Source: Phocaeicola dorei (GTDB taxonomy: Bacteria; Bacteroidota; Bacteroidia; Bacteroidales; Bacteroidaceae). Taken from it: a stretch of 64,000 bases of DNA. The position numbers were made by a program, and so were the translations under genes. The stretch lies in contig NZ_CP046176.1 in assembly GCF_013009555.1 (NCBI RefSeq), positions 1,953,501 through 2,017,500 of the forward strand, written 5' to 3'. A model generated the notes under the pieces. The model was not told the DNA's origin. It ran no database searches and saw only the letters and a list, made by a program, of their open reading frames with translations. Shown here piece by piece: positions 37,231 through 46,377 of this stretch. Position 1 is the stretch's first letter; every line of letters begins with the position of its first letter.

Positions 37231-37303
37231 TATAAATCGGTATTTTGAAGCGAAAGTAAACTATAAGTTTGAACAAAGCAAATGGATTTTTGTTTTTTAT
37301 TAG

Positions 37304-37318
37304 TAAGTTTGTGCAAAC
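37304..37318 (+). promoter_or_regulatory. -7 box and overlapping palindrome upstream of the Nramp gene
   Basis: TAAGTTTG (37304-37311) is the -7 box; GTTTGTGCAAAC (37307-37318) overlapping it is an inverted repeat that would suit a metal-responsive repressor. ATG is at 37333. Confidence 0.5.
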
Positions 37319-37332
37319 AAAAAAAGTAAAAC

Positions 37333-38586
37333 ATGTCTCGCATTATAGATGAATTAAAACGTACGGACCACAAGCGTTATCTGGGTGGTCTTGATTTCTT
37401 TAAATATATTGGTCCCGGATTACTGGTTACTGTAGGTTTTATTGATCCGGGAAACTGGGCCTCGAATTTTGCAGCCGGTTCCGAATTTGGTTACGCGTTG
37501 TTGTGGGTGGTGACCCTGTCTACCATTATGTTGATTGTGTTGCAGCACAATGTGGCCCACCTGGGCATTGTGACGGGATTGTGCCTGAGTGAAGCAGCCA
37601 CGCAGTATTGTCCCAAGTGGATATCCCGTCCCATTTTGGGCAGCGCGGTACTGGCCTCCATATCCACTTCGCTGGCGGAGATATTGGGAGGAGCCATTGC
37701 CTTGCAGATGCTTTTAGGAATTCCCATAGCCTGGGGATCTGTTCTTACTACGATGTTTGTCGTCATTATGCTTTTTTCCAATTCATATAAAAAGATAGAA
37801 AGAGCCATCATTGCTTTTGTATCCGTAATCGGCCTTTCGTTTCTGTATGAGTTGTTTTTGGTAGATATTGACTGGCCTGTGGCGGTCCGTTCCTGGGTGG
37901 TTCCCGACATACCCCAAGGCAGTATGCTGATTATCATGAGTGTGCTTGGGGCAGTGGTTATGCCGCATAATCTTTTCTTGCATTCAGAGGTGATACAGAG
38001 CCACGAGTACAACAAGCAGGACGAGAGTTCCATTCGTAAAGTATTGAAATATGAGTTCTATGATACTTTGTTCTCCATGATTGTGGGATGGGCTATCAAT
38101 AGTGCCATGATCTTACTGGCAGCCGCTACTTTCTTCCGTACCCGGACTCCGGTGGAAGAGTTGCAGCAGGCGAAGTCGTTGCTTGACCCATTGCTGGGCA
38201 GCCATGCCGGAATCATTTTTGCCCTGGCATTGCTGATGGCGGGGATTTCCTCCACCATAACCAGTGGAATGGCGGCAGGTTCTATCTTTGCGGGTATTTT
38301 CGGTGAGTCTTATCATATCAAGGATATCCACTCCAAGGTAGGTATTTTGATTTCTTTGGGGATAGCATTGGTTCTTATTTTCTTTATTGAGAATCCCTTT
38401 TACGGACTTATCATCTCTCAGATGATTCTGAGTATCCAGCTACCTTTCACGGTGTTCCTGCAAGTAGGACTGACCTCTTCCAAACGGGTGATGGGCAAAT
38501 ATGCCAACTCCCGGTGGAGTTCATTCGTGCTTTATACCATTGCGGTGATTGTCTCCGCATTGAATATCATGCTGTTGCTCAGTTGA
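37333..38586 (+). CDS. mntH: Nramp-family divalent metal transporter
   Basis: 417 residues, about 11 membrane helices. Helix 1 has the metal-binding DPGN (GFIDPGNWASNFAAG), helix 6 has VVMPHNLFLHS with the Nramp MPH motif; the usual metal-coordinating Asp, Asn and Met are all present. Imports Mn2+ or Fe2+ with protons. The palindrome over its promoter fits repression by a metalloregulator. Followed by a REP-like hairpin that also serves as terminator. Confidence 0.92.
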   Translation: MSRIIDELKRTDHKRYLGGLDFFKYIGPGLLVTVGFIDPGNWASNFAAGSEFGYALLWVVTLSTIMLIVLQHNVAHLGIVTGLCLSEAATQYCPKWISRPILGSAVLASISTSLAEILGGAIALQMLLGIPIAWGSVLTTMFVVIMLFSNSYKKIERAIIAFVSVIGLSFLYELFLVDIDWPVAVRSWVVPDIPQGSMLIIMSVLGAVVMPHNLFLHSEVIQSHEYNKQDESSIRKVLKYEFYDTLFSMIVGWAINSAMILLAAATFFRTRTPVEELQQAKSLLDPLLGSHAGIIFALALLMAGISSTITSGMAAGSIFAGIFGESYHIKDIHSKVGILISLGIALVLIFFIENPFYGLIISQMILSIQLPFTVFLQVGLTSSKRVMGKYANSRWSSFVLYTIAVIVSALNIMLLLS

Positions 38587-38596
38587 ATAATGTGCG

Positions 38597-38660
38597 AATT
38601 TGCCCATGTGCCAATTGCCATGCGGGACCATAGCGCAGCACGTGGGCACATGGGCAAATT
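38597..38660. repeat. REP-like palindrome / bidirectional terminator
   Basis: Perfect 16-base arms: AATTTGCCCATGTGCC (38597-38612) and GGCACATGGGCAAATT (38645-38660), followed by TTTTATTT. It sits between convergent mntH and the K+/H+ antiporter gene. Core contains ATGCGGGA and GCGCAGCACG. Confidence 0.7.
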
Positions 38661-38662
38661 TT

Positions 38663-40111
38663 TTATTTCGTTTTGCTTTCCGAGATAATCAGCAGTTTGT
38701 CACCGGCATGCAGTTGCAGAGAGCCATTGGGGATCATGAATTCGTTCCCCCTTTTTACCAGCATCACCAGCATACCTTTAGGCAGATTCATATCCATCAG
38801 CCTGTCTCCCTTTGCCAGCATTTCCTCCGTCAGTACGATATCGCGGAGGTCTGTATTGATTTCCTCCGGTATCTCTACTCCGAAATCATTTCCTGTTTTT
38901 TCCAGTGGTGTATCCAGATGGAGTAATTTGGCCATCCATGAAATGGTCGTTCCTTGAACCACTAAAGACAATATGGTAATGAAAAATACGATATTGAAAA
39001 TCTGGGTAGATCCCGGCACATCAGCCACTACCGGATAAGTGGCGAATATGATAGGTACTGCTCCGCGTAATCCCACCCAGGAAATAAACAGCCGTGAGCT
39101 GATGTTCATCTTTTTAAAGGGAAGAAGACAGAGCAGGACACTGAGCGGGCGGGCGAGTACAATCATGAAAATGCCGATCAAGGTTGCCGGTATGGCGATG
39201 GACAACATTTCATGGGGATTCACCAGCAATCCCAGGCTCAGGAACATGATAATTTGGAAGAGCCAGGTCATGCCGTTCATAAAAGTAGCGATCTCCTTAC
39301 GGTTTACAATGCGTGCGTTACCCACCATCATTCCTGCTATATAGACAGCCAGATAGCCGTTTCCTTTACACAGGTCGGTCATGGTGAATGTGAAGAAAAT
39401 AAAGCTCAGCAGCAAGATAGGATAGAGCGACTGGTTCTTCAAGTCAATCTTGTTGATGATTACTACCGCCAGTTTTCCCAGCAGGAATCCTGAGGCGCCA
39501 CCCACAGCAAACTGAATCAGGAATGAAATCAGAATATCGTCTGCCCCCATGCCTGCCGATGTGATGAATTGTATCAGGACGATAGTAAGCATATACGCCA
39601 TAGGGTCATTACTTCCGCTTTCCAGTTCCAGCATCGGGCGGAGGTTATGTTTCAGGTTCATGCTTTGCGAGCGCAGGATATTGAACACGGAAGCAGAGTC
39701 CGTAGAGGACATGGTAGCCGCCAGCAACATGGCCGTCATCAGGGACATGGTAATGCTGACATTCGAGAATCCGGAAATCCAATAAATAAAGAATCCGGTG
39801 AAAATAGTAGTAAGCAACACGCCGAAGGTGGAAAGCAGTATGCCTTGTGGCAATACAGGCTTGATATCCGAATATTTGGTATCCATACCCCCTGAGAACA
39901 GAATGATGCTAAGGGCCATCATGCCGATGAACTGTGCCTCGCCCGCATCATGGAATTGGAGTCCCAGGCCGTCGCTTCCGAACAGCATGCCGACCAATAA
40001 AAAAACAAGTAACGTAGGGATTCCGAACCGGTAGCCGGTCTTGCTCACTACAATACTTACGAACAATAGGATAGAACCTATCAAGAGAATGTTTTCTGCA
40101 TTAAATATCAT
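38663..40111 (-). CDS. K+/H+ (CPA1-type) antiporter with RCK_C domain
   Basis: 482 residues. About 12 helices (LLIGSILLFVSIVV at the start, FSGGMDTKYSDIKP before helix 4, ATMSSTDSASVFNIL with the conserved Asp of cation/proton antiporters). The C-terminal ~80 residues (VLTEEMLAKGDRLMDMNLPKG to LLIISESK) form a TrkA-C/RCK_C regulatory domain, as in CvrA/NhaP2 potassium/proton antiporters. Its ATG overlaps the stop of the MATE gene by 4 bases (ATGA), so they are translated together. Confidence 0.9.
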   Translation of the reverse strand: MIFNAENILLIGSILLFVSIVVSKTGYRFGIPTLLVFLLVGMLFGSDGLGLQFHDAGEAQFIGMMALSIILFSGGMDTKYSDIKPVLPQGILLSTFGVLLTTIFTGFFIYWISGFSNVSITMSLMTAMLLAATMSSTDSASVFNILRSQSMNLKHNLRPMLELESGSNDPMAYMLTIVLIQFITSAGMGADDILISFLIQFAVGGASGFLLGKLAVVIINKIDLKNQSLYPILLLSFIFFTFTMTDLCKGNGYLAVYIAGMMVGNARIVNRKEIATFMNGMTWLFQIIMFLSLGLLVNPHEMLSIAIPATLIGIFMIVLARPLSVLLCLLPFKKMNISSRLFISWVGLRGAVPIIFATYPVVADVPGSTQIFNIVFFITILSLVVQGTTISWMAKLLHLDTPLEKTGNDFGVEIPEEINTDLRDIVLTEEMLAKGDRLMDMNLPKGMLVMLVKRGNEFMIPNGSLQLHAGDKLLIISESKTK

Positions 40112-41460
40112 ACTTCTGTGATCTTGTTTAATTTTTTAATATGATGTGCCAGCATCAGGCAGGCTGTGATAAATGCTAAAAGATCGGATACAGGCATACT
40201 GAGCCAAATGCCGTTCAGTCCCCACCAATGAGGCAGCAACAGCAGGCAGGGCAATAAATACAACAGTTGGCGGGACAAGGAGAGGAAGATAGAAATTTTC
40301 GCTTTCCCGATAGATTGGAAGAAACTGGAAATCACAATTTGTATTCCCACGAAAGGAAACATCAGGACTCCGATTTGCAACCCAGTGCGTGCCAATGCTG
40401 TAAGTTCTTTATCGTCTGTAAACATATTAACAACCAAATTAGGGAAAAGTTCGCTGAAAACAAATCCCAGCGAAGTGATGCACCCCCCTGCAATCATGCA
40501 ATATTTCAACGTCTGCTTCACCCGGCCGAATTTGTGTGCCCCATGATTATAGCCCACAATCGGTTGCATCCCCATAGTCAGTCCCATGATAACCATTACA
40601 AACAACATCAGCAGACGGTTTAATATGCCGTATGCTCCGATAGCCAGATCGCCCCCGTAGAGCAGCAGGCTCTTGTTGAATATAATGACAATGGCCGAAG
40701 CGCAGACATTCATCAGGAACGGCGACATGCCGATACTGAAAATATTCTCTACGATCCGTTTTCTTAATTTGAATATCCCTTTCTTGAAACGGATATAACT
40801 TTTTTCCTGCATGAAATGGCTCAGCACCCATATCATGCCGGCAAACTGTGAAAGGATGGTTGCCGTGGCTGCTCCGCGGATTCCCCAGCCGAGCCAGAAT
40901 ATAAAGACAGGAGCCAAAATGATGTTGCACCCCACTGTCAGCATGGAGGACAGCATCGCTTTTCGGGGATAACCGGTGGCACGCATGATATTGTTCAGCC
41001 CGATCATTACATAGGTGACAGGACTTCCTATTAATATAATCTGCATAAAGTCGCGGGCGTATGGCAACGTGTCATGGCTTGCCCCGAAGAAGAACAGAAT
41101 CTGGTCTAGAAACAGCAAGGTGATGCCTCCGTAGAAAATAGAATTTATCACACAGAGCACCGTTACGTTTCCCAGCACCTTCTCGGCGCCGTCCGTATCC
41201 TTCTGTCCCAGACGGATGGACGATATGGTAGCCCCACCCACTCCGACCAATGTGCAGAATGCCACCAGCAGGTTCATCAGCGGAAAGGAGATAGCCAGTC
41301 CCGAGATAGCCATGGCCCCCACACCGTGCCCGATAAATACGCTATCAATAATATTATACAGTGACGTCAGTGTCATTCCGATGATAGCAGGGATAGAGTA
41401 CTCTAAAAGCAGCTTTCCTACCTTTTCTGTACCCAGTATGTGCGGGTTGTTTTCTTTCAT
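40108..41460 (-). CDS. MATE-family efflux transporter
   Basis: 450 residues from ATG 41460. An in-frame start at 41490 lies inside the -7 box (41488-41495) and would precede the transcript, so it is rejected. Twelve helices in two homologous halves; LLEYSIPAIIGMTLTSLYNIIDS at the start and FQSIGKAKISIFLSLSRQ in the second half are MATE-like. Exports drugs or metabolites using a cation gradient. First gene of an operon with the antiporter. Confidence 0.9.
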   Translation of the reverse strand: MKENNPHILGTEKVGKLLLEYSIPAIIGMTLTSLYNIIDSVFIGHGVGAMAISGLAISFPLMNLLVAFCTLVGVGGATISSIRLGQKDTDGAEKVLGNVTVLCVINSIFYGGITLLFLDQILFFFGASHDTLPYARDFMQIILIGSPVTYVMIGLNNIMRATGYPRKAMLSSMLTVGCNIILAPVFIFWLGWGIRGAATATILSQFAGMIWVLSHFMQEKSYIRFKKGIFKLRKRIVENIFSIGMSPFLMNVCASAIVIIFNKSLLLYGGDLAIGAYGILNRLLMLFVMVIMGLTMGMQPIVGYNHGAHKFGRVKQTLKYCMIAGGCITSLGFVFSELFPNLVVNMFTDDKELTALARTGLQIGVLMFPFVGIQIVISSFFQSIGKAKISIFLSLSRQLLYLLPCLLLLPHWWGLNGIWLSMPVSDLLAFITACLMLAHHIKKLNKITEV

Positions 41461-41487
41461 TCGCGTTTTTATTATTTTTAAGCTTTG

Positions 41488-41495
41488 CAAAGTTA
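41488..41495 (-). promoter_or_regulatory. -7 box of the MATE/antiporter operon
   Basis: TAACTTTG on the minus strand; transcription would start near 41481, 21 bases before ATG 41460. Confidence 0.55.
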
Positions 41496-41549
41496 GGAAT
41501 ATGGAGGATTATTCAGACCTTTGCGGCGTTAAATCAAACTAAAAGTAAT

Positions 41550-42200
41550 ATGAATTCAACAAAAAGCATTGCAGCTTTATTCGATTTTGACGGGGTGGTG
41601 GTAGATACGGAACCTCAGTATAGTATATTCTGGAATGAACAAGGACGGAAATACCATCCTGAGATACCCGAGTTCGGCCGGATGATAAAAGGGCAGACAT
41701 TGACACAAATTTATAACAAATATTTCGCTGGAATGGAAGACGTTCAGCGTGAAATTACAGAAGATTTGAACAAATTTGAAGAAAATATGTTATTTAATTA
41801 TATCCCGGGCGTAGAGGGCTTTATGAAGGAGCTGAGAGCCAACGGGGTAAAGATAGCGATAGTCACAAGCTCAAATGAAATGAAGATGAACAACGCATAT
41901 AAAGCACATCCGGAACTGAAACAAAGTGTGGACCGTATCCTCACAGCCGAAATGTTCACTCGTTCCAAACCAGACCCCGAATGTTTCTTATTAGGAGCCA
42001 CTGTCTTTGATACCGTGCCCGAGAACTGTGTGGTTTTCGAGGATTCATTTCACGGGCTTGAGGCAGGAAATCGGGCAGGAATGACCGTGATAGGATTGGC
42101 TACTACCAACCCTGAAGAGCAGATACGCGATAAGGCAAAGGCTGTTATTCAGGACTTTAATGGATTTAGTTTCGAAAAAATGAAGGATATAATGAGGTAA
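41550..42200 (+). CDS. HAD-superfamily phosphatase (beta-phosphoglucomutase-like)
   Basis: 216 residues. HAD motifs: I in FDFDGVVVDTE (nucleophile and acid Asp), II in IVTSSNE, III Lys in TRSKPDPECF, IV in VVFEDSFHGLEAG. The cap is the small helical type of the beta-phosphoglucomutase subfamily. Likely dephosphorylates a sugar phosphate; substrate not readable. Divergent from the MATE gene. Confidence 0.88.
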   Translation: MNSTKSIAALFDFDGVVVDTEPQYSIFWNEQGRKYHPEIPEFGRMIKGQTLTQIYNKYFAGMEDVQREITEDLNKFEENMLFNYIPGVEGFMKELRANGVKIAIVTSSNEMKMNNAYKAHPELKQSVDRILTAEMFTRSKPDPECFLLGATVFDTVPENCVVFEDSFHGLEAGNRAGMTVIGLATTNPEEQIRDKAKAVIQDFNGFSFEKMKDIMR

Positions 42201-42216
42201 TGTCAACTAAAACATC

Positions 42217-42224
42217 TACCTTTG
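42217..42224 (+). promoter_or_regulatory. -7 box of panB
   Basis: TACCTTTG 29 bases before ATG 42253. Confidence 0.5.
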
Positions 42225-42252
42225 CAGCCGTTTTTTATAAATTAAAGTAAAT

Positions 42253-43074
42253 ATGGCAGGATATATTTCAGGCGATACACGCAAAGTAACGACACACCGT
42301 TTGGTGGAAATGAAGCAGAGAGGCGAGAAGATTTCTATGCTTACTTCGTATGATTACACGACAGCGCAGATTGTAGACGGCGCAGGCATCGACGTCATAC
42401 TGGTAGGAGACTCCGCTTCGAATGTCATGGCGGGGAATGTGACCACACTTCCCATCACCCTTGACCAGATGATTTATCACGGGAAATCCGTGGTTCGTGG
42501 AGTGAAACGCGCGCTCGTTGTGGTCGATTTGCCTTTCGGTACTTACCAGACTTCCGAGTACGAAGCGGTGACCAATGCGATCAAAGTGATGAAGATCACA
42601 CATGCCGATGCATTGAAGCTGGAAGGTGGCGTAGAAATCATTGATGCGGTAAAGAAAATCATCGCTGCGGGTATTCCCATCATGGGACATTTGGGACTGA
42701 TGCCGCAGTCTATCAATAAATACGGAACTTATACTGTACGTGCCAAGGACGAGGAAGAGGCCGAAAAGCTGCTGAGTGACGCGCATCTGCTGGAAGAGGC
42801 GGGATGTTTTGCGTTGGTGCTCGAAAAAATCCCCGCATCATTGGCGGAACGTGTGGCCAAGGAACTGACTATCCCCGTTATCGGCATCGGAGCCGGAGGC
42901 GCTGTGGACGGACAGGTGCTGGTTGTATCCGACATGCTGGGTATGACCAACGGTTTCAGTCCCCGTTTCCTCCGTCGTTATGCCGATTTGCATACTGTTA
43001 TGACAGGAGCCATACAGCAATACGTGGATGATGTGAAAAAAGGTGATTTTCCTAACGAAGACGAACAATATTAA
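42253..43074 (+). CDS. panB: 3-methyl-2-oxobutanoate hydroxymethyltransferase
   Basis: Transfers a hydroxymethyl group from 5,10-methylene-THF to alpha-ketoisovalerate to give ketopantoate, first step of pantothenate synthesis. 273 residues. Family motifs: [31 protein letters not shown] (metal ligand Asp), [11 protein letters not shown] and [14 protein letters not shown], and the [14 protein letters not shown] segment. Sixteen bases before the MFS gene. Confidence 0.96.
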   Translation: MAGYISGDTRKVTTHRLVEMKQRGEKISMLTSYDYTTAQIVDGAGIDVILVGDSASNVMAGNVTTLPITLDQMIYHGKSVVRGVKRALVVVDLPFGTYQTSEYEAVTNAIKVMKITHADALKLEGGVEIIDAVKKIIAAGIPIMGHLGLMPQSINKYGTYTVRAKDEEEAEKLLSDAHLLEEAGCFALVLEKIPASLAERVAKELTIPVIGIGAGGAVDGQVLVVSDMLGMTNGFSPRFLRRYADLHTVMTGAIQQYVDDVKKGDFPNEDEQY

Positions 43075-43090
43075 CAAAGTTTCTGCTGAT

Positions 43091-44257
43091 ATGTATGATG
43101 ACTTCTTCTTTCCGTATGAGAAAGCAAAACTGTGGACCGGGAATATGGTTCTGCTATCCCTTTCGAACTTTTTGCTTTATGCCTCGCTATACATGATGCT
43201 TCCCGCACTGCCTTTATGGATGGTGCGGCACTGGTATTGCAGCTATGCGGAAGCAGGAGCGGCTGTGGCTGTTTTCGGACTGGCCATGTTTCTTCCGGGA
43301 GCGTTCAACAGCTATCTTATCGATACGTTCAAGCGTAAAAGTGTTTGTCTGGTCGCGATGCTTCTGTTCGTGGCGTCCAGCCTGCTGTATCCATACGTTG
43401 CGACTGTAGGGTTCATAGCCTTGGTCCGGGCTGTCCAGGGGGGGCTGTTCAGTGTCATTACCATGACTACGGGTAGCACGCTGGTGATTGACGTCACCGC
43501 CTCACGCCGCCGCACGGATGCGAATATCGCCTTTTCGTGGGTGGGGCGTTTTGGAATGGTGGCAGGTCTTGCGTTGGGAATTTACATTTATCCTTACTGG
43601 AATTTTCACCATGTTGTTTATACCTGTGTCGCTTTGGGCACACTGGCTTTGCTTCTGATTCTGGCGGTGGATGTCCCTTTCCGTGCTCCGCTGCGCACCT
43701 CATGGTTCTCGTTGGACCGTTTTCTGTTGCCTCGTACTCTGTGGCCGGCACTGAATATGATGATGTTTTCCGCTGTTTTCGGCATTTTGATAGCACACAT
43801 TTACAATGAGTTGTTTTACATTTGCATCCTGATCGGTTTTATCATCTCCCTGTTGCTTTTGCGTTATGTGCTTTCCTATGCTTCCGGCCGTTCGGAGGTG
43901 GAGCTGGGGCAGGCCGCGATGATAGGCGGACTGTTGTTGCTTGCTTTTTCCAACAGCTTGATGAACAGTTATATAGCCGGTGTATTACTGGGCACGGGGA
44001 TCGGTACTACCGTGTCACGGTTTTTTATAAAGATGATTAGTCTGCCGATGCATTGCGAACGGGGTACGGGAAACAATACTTATCAGCTGATGTGGGAAGT
44101 AGGTATGCTGAGTGGTTTTCTGTTTGAGAATATGTGGACCGAAAGTCATCCTGATACTATTTATTGGATATGTATCGGTATCTGTGTCACTCTTTTGCTG
44201 ATGTATGAGTTCTTTACACATCCGTGGTATTACAGAAAAATGGAGGAAAAACAGTAG
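43091..44257 (+). CDS. MFS transporter
   Basis: 388 residues from ATG 43091; an earlier in-frame start (43043) would overlap panB. Twelve hydrophobic helices; the loop 2-3 motif is modified (SYLIDTFKRKSV), and RAVQGGLFSVITM resembles the helix 4 segment of drug/H+ antiporter MFS members. Substrate unknown; placed directly after panB, so export or import of a pathway compound is possible but unsupported. Confidence 0.85.
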   Translation: MYDDFFFPYEKAKLWTGNMVLLSLSNFLLYASLYMMLPALPLWMVRHWYCSYAEAGAAVAVFGLAMFLPGAFNSYLIDTFKRKSVCLVAMLLFVASSLLYPYVATVGFIALVRAVQGGLFSVITMTTGSTLVIDVTASRRRTDANIAFSWVGRFGMVAGLALGIYIYPYWNFHHVVYTCVALGTLALLLILAVDVPFRAPLRTSWFSLDRFLLPRTLWPALNMMMFSAVFGILIAHIYNELFYICILIGFIISLLLLRYVLSYASGRSEVELGQAAMIGGLLLLAFSNSLMNSYIAGVLLGTGIGTTVSRFFIKMISLPMHCERGTGNNTYQLMWEVGMLSGFLFENMWTESHPDTIYWICIGICVTLLLMYEFFTHPWYYRKMEEKQ

Positions 44258-44337
44258 GATGATGATTTCAAATGTTGGTTTATCCAGCTGTCGGAGTAAA
44301 AATATAGCAACTTAAATAAATTAATAATATAAAGAAT

Positions 44338-46026
44338 ATGGCAGACGACAAAAAGATTATCTTTTCGATGGTAGGCGTAAGCAAAGCCTTCCAGGCGAAC
44401 AAACAGGTATTGAAAGACATCTACCTATCCTTTTTTTACGGTGCTAAGATCGGTATCATCGGTCTGAACGGTTCAGGTAAGTCAACGCTGATGAAAATCA
44501 TCGCCGGACTGGAAAAAAGTTATCAGGGAGAAGTGGTGTTCTCGCCGGGCTACTCTGTAGGCTATCTGGCACAGGAACCGCATCTGGATAATGAAAAGAC
44601 AGTGAAAGAGGTAGTGATGGAAGGTGTGCAGAGCATTGTGGACACTTTGGCGGAATACGAAGAAATAAACAACAAGTTCGGGCTTCCCGAATACTATGAG
44701 GACCCAGAGAAGATGGATGCACTCTTTGCCCGTCAGGCTGAGTTGCAAGACATCATTGACGCTACGGACGCATGGAATCTGGACAGCAAACTGGAACGCG
44801 CCATGGATGCGTTGCGCTGTCCGCCCGAAGACCAGCCGGTGAAGAACCTCTCGGGAGGTGAGCGCCGCCGTGTGGCCTTGTGCCGCCTGCTGTTGCAGAA
44901 GCCGGATATCCTGTTGCTGGACGAGCCTACCAACCACTTGGACGCGGAAAGTATCGACTGGCTGGAACAGCATTTGCAGCAATATGAAGGTACGGTGATT
45001 GCCGTAACCCACGACCGTTACTTCCTGGACCACGTAGCCGGATGGATTCTGGAACTGGACCGTGGCGAAGGAATCCCCTGGAAGGGAAATTACTCCAGCT
45101 GGCTGGAACAGAAGACCAAACGTATGGAGATGGAAGAGAAAGTGGCAAGCAAACGCCGCAAGACCTTGGAACGCGAGCTGGACTGGGTGCGCATGGCTCC
45201 CAAAGCCCGTCAGGCGAAAGGAAAGGCCCGTCTGAACTCTTATGACAAGCTGCTGAACGAGGATGTGAAGGAAAAGGAAGAGAAACTGGAAATCTTTATT
45301 CCGAACGGTCCCCGTCTGGGCAACAAGGTGATTGAGGCCAAAGGAGTGGCGAAAGCTTACGGTGACAAGCTGTTGTTCGATAACCTGAATTTCATGCTGC
45401 CCCCTAACGGCATTGTCGGCGTAATCGGTCCTAACGGCGCCGGTAAGACTACTTTGTTCCGCTTGATTATGGGACTGGAAACCGTAGATAAAGGTACTTT
45501 CGAGGTAGGAGAGACCGTGAAACTGGCATACGTAGACCAGCAGCATAAGGATATTGACCCGGAAAAATCTGTTTATCAGGTAATCAGCGGTGGAAACGAG
45601 CTGATCCGTCTGGGCAACAGGGATATCAACGCGCGTGCTTACCTCAGCCGTTTCAATTTCTCGGGAGCCGATCAGGAGAAACTTTGCGGAATGCTTTCGG
45701 GTGGTGAGCGCAACCGCCTGCATCTGGCTATGGCACTGAAGGAAGAAGGCAACGTGCTGCTGCTGGACGAGCCTACCAATGATATTGACGTGAACACGCT
45801 GCGCGCGCTGGAGGAAGGTCTGGACGATTTTGCAGGTTGTGCGGTGGTGATCAGCCACGACCGTTGGTTCCTGGACCGTATCTGTACCCATATCCTGGCT
45901 TTCGAAGGAAACAGCGAGGTATTCTTCTTTGAAGGATCTTATTCGGAATACGAAGAGAACAAGATGAAGCGTCTGGGCAATGAGGAGCCGAAACGGGTGC
46001 GCTACCGCAAGCTGATGGAAGACTGA
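44338..46026 (+). CDS. ettA: ABC-F translational throttle protein EttA
   Basis: 562 residues, close to E. coli EttA (555). Two ATPase domains: Walker A GLNGSGKST (42-50) and GPNGAGKTT (about 366-374); signatures LSGGERRRVALC and LSGGERNRLHLA; Walker B LLLDEPTNHLD and LLLDEPTNDID. The linker between contains the P-site tRNA interaction motif (about 250-320, rich in Lys/Arg). Binds the ribosomal E site and gates the first steps of translation by ATP/ADP ratio. Cytoplasmic, monocistronic. Confidence 0.95.
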   Translation: MADDKKIIFSMVGVSKAFQANKQVLKDIYLSFFYGAKIGIIGLNGSGKSTLMKIIAGLEKSYQGEVVFSPGYSVGYLAQEPHLDNEKTVKEVVMEGVQSIVDTLAEYEEINNKFGLPEYYEDPEKMDALFARQAELQDIIDATDAWNLDSKLERAMDALRCPPEDQPVKNLSGGERRRVALCRLLLQKPDILLLDEPTNHLDAESIDWLEQHLQQYEGTVIAVTHDRYFLDHVAGWILELDRGEGIPWKGNYSSWLEQKTKRMEMEEKVASKRRKTLERELDWVRMAPKARQAKGKARLNSYDKLLNEDVKEKEEKLEIFIPNGPRLGNKVIEAKGVAKAYGDKLLFDNLNFMLPPNGIVGVIGPNGAGKTTLFRLIMGLETVDKGTFEVGETVKLAYVDQQHKDIDPEKSVYQVISGGNELIRLGNRDINARAYLSRFNFSGADQEKLCGMLSGGERNRLHLAMALKEEGNVLLLDEPTNDIDVNTLRALEEGLDDFAGCAVVISHDRWFLDRICTHILAFEGNSEVFFFEGSYSEYEENKMKRLGNEEPKRVRYRKLMED

Positions 46027-46050
46027 TGGGGGTCTCCCTGTTCTGATAAG

Positions 46051-46154
46051 GTCCAAACTAAAATGACCATTCCGAAAAGTAACAGATTGTAATTACAAGA
46101 CCTGAAAGAGTCGTATCAAGCTCCGTTTTGAGTAATGATACGACTCTTTTTTTT
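46051..46154. repeat. ~100-bp interspersed element carrying a terminator (copy 1)
   Basis: Starts GTCCAAACTAAAATGAC, continues with CCGAAAAGTAACAGAT, and ends in a 14-bp hairpin: AAAGAGTCGTATCA (46105-46118) with TGATACGACTCTTT (46136-46149), then a T run to 46154. The same order of blocks appears reversed at 63341-63444. Here the hairpin ends the ettA transcript. Confidence 0.7.
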
Positions 46155-46300
46155 GCCTTTAAGGAGGTTCAAGTTTCAAATCAAAACCTCTTTCTTGGCT
46201 AGAATTAAGTTTTGAACCCTCTTGGGTTGTGTACTCTCTCTGGGGCGCGGATAGCGGAAGAAACCAGACCAGTCACTGTAAATTGTAACCGATTTGTAGC

Positions 46301-46329
46301 TTGTATATCGTTTCTATTAGCTATCTTTG
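46301..46329 (+). promoter_or_regulatory. Promoter of the Oar-like receptor gene
   Basis: TTG at 46301-46303, 18 bases, TATCTTTG at 46322-46329; ATG at 46378. The stretch 46155-46300 holds an imperfect inverted repeat (GGTTCAAGTTTCAAA against AAGTTTTGAACC, about 46166-46218) and no gene. Confidence 0.6.
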
Positions 46330-46377
46330 CAACGTCTTTTAAGACATTAATTATAATATTAATTAATTAAAAAGTTT

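Noticed and set aside
44482..46056. 524-codon frame antisense to ettA
   Set aside because: A shadow of the strongly supported ABC-F gene; its translation has no recognisable domain. The same holds for long antisense frames at 18904-20712 and 23859-25301.
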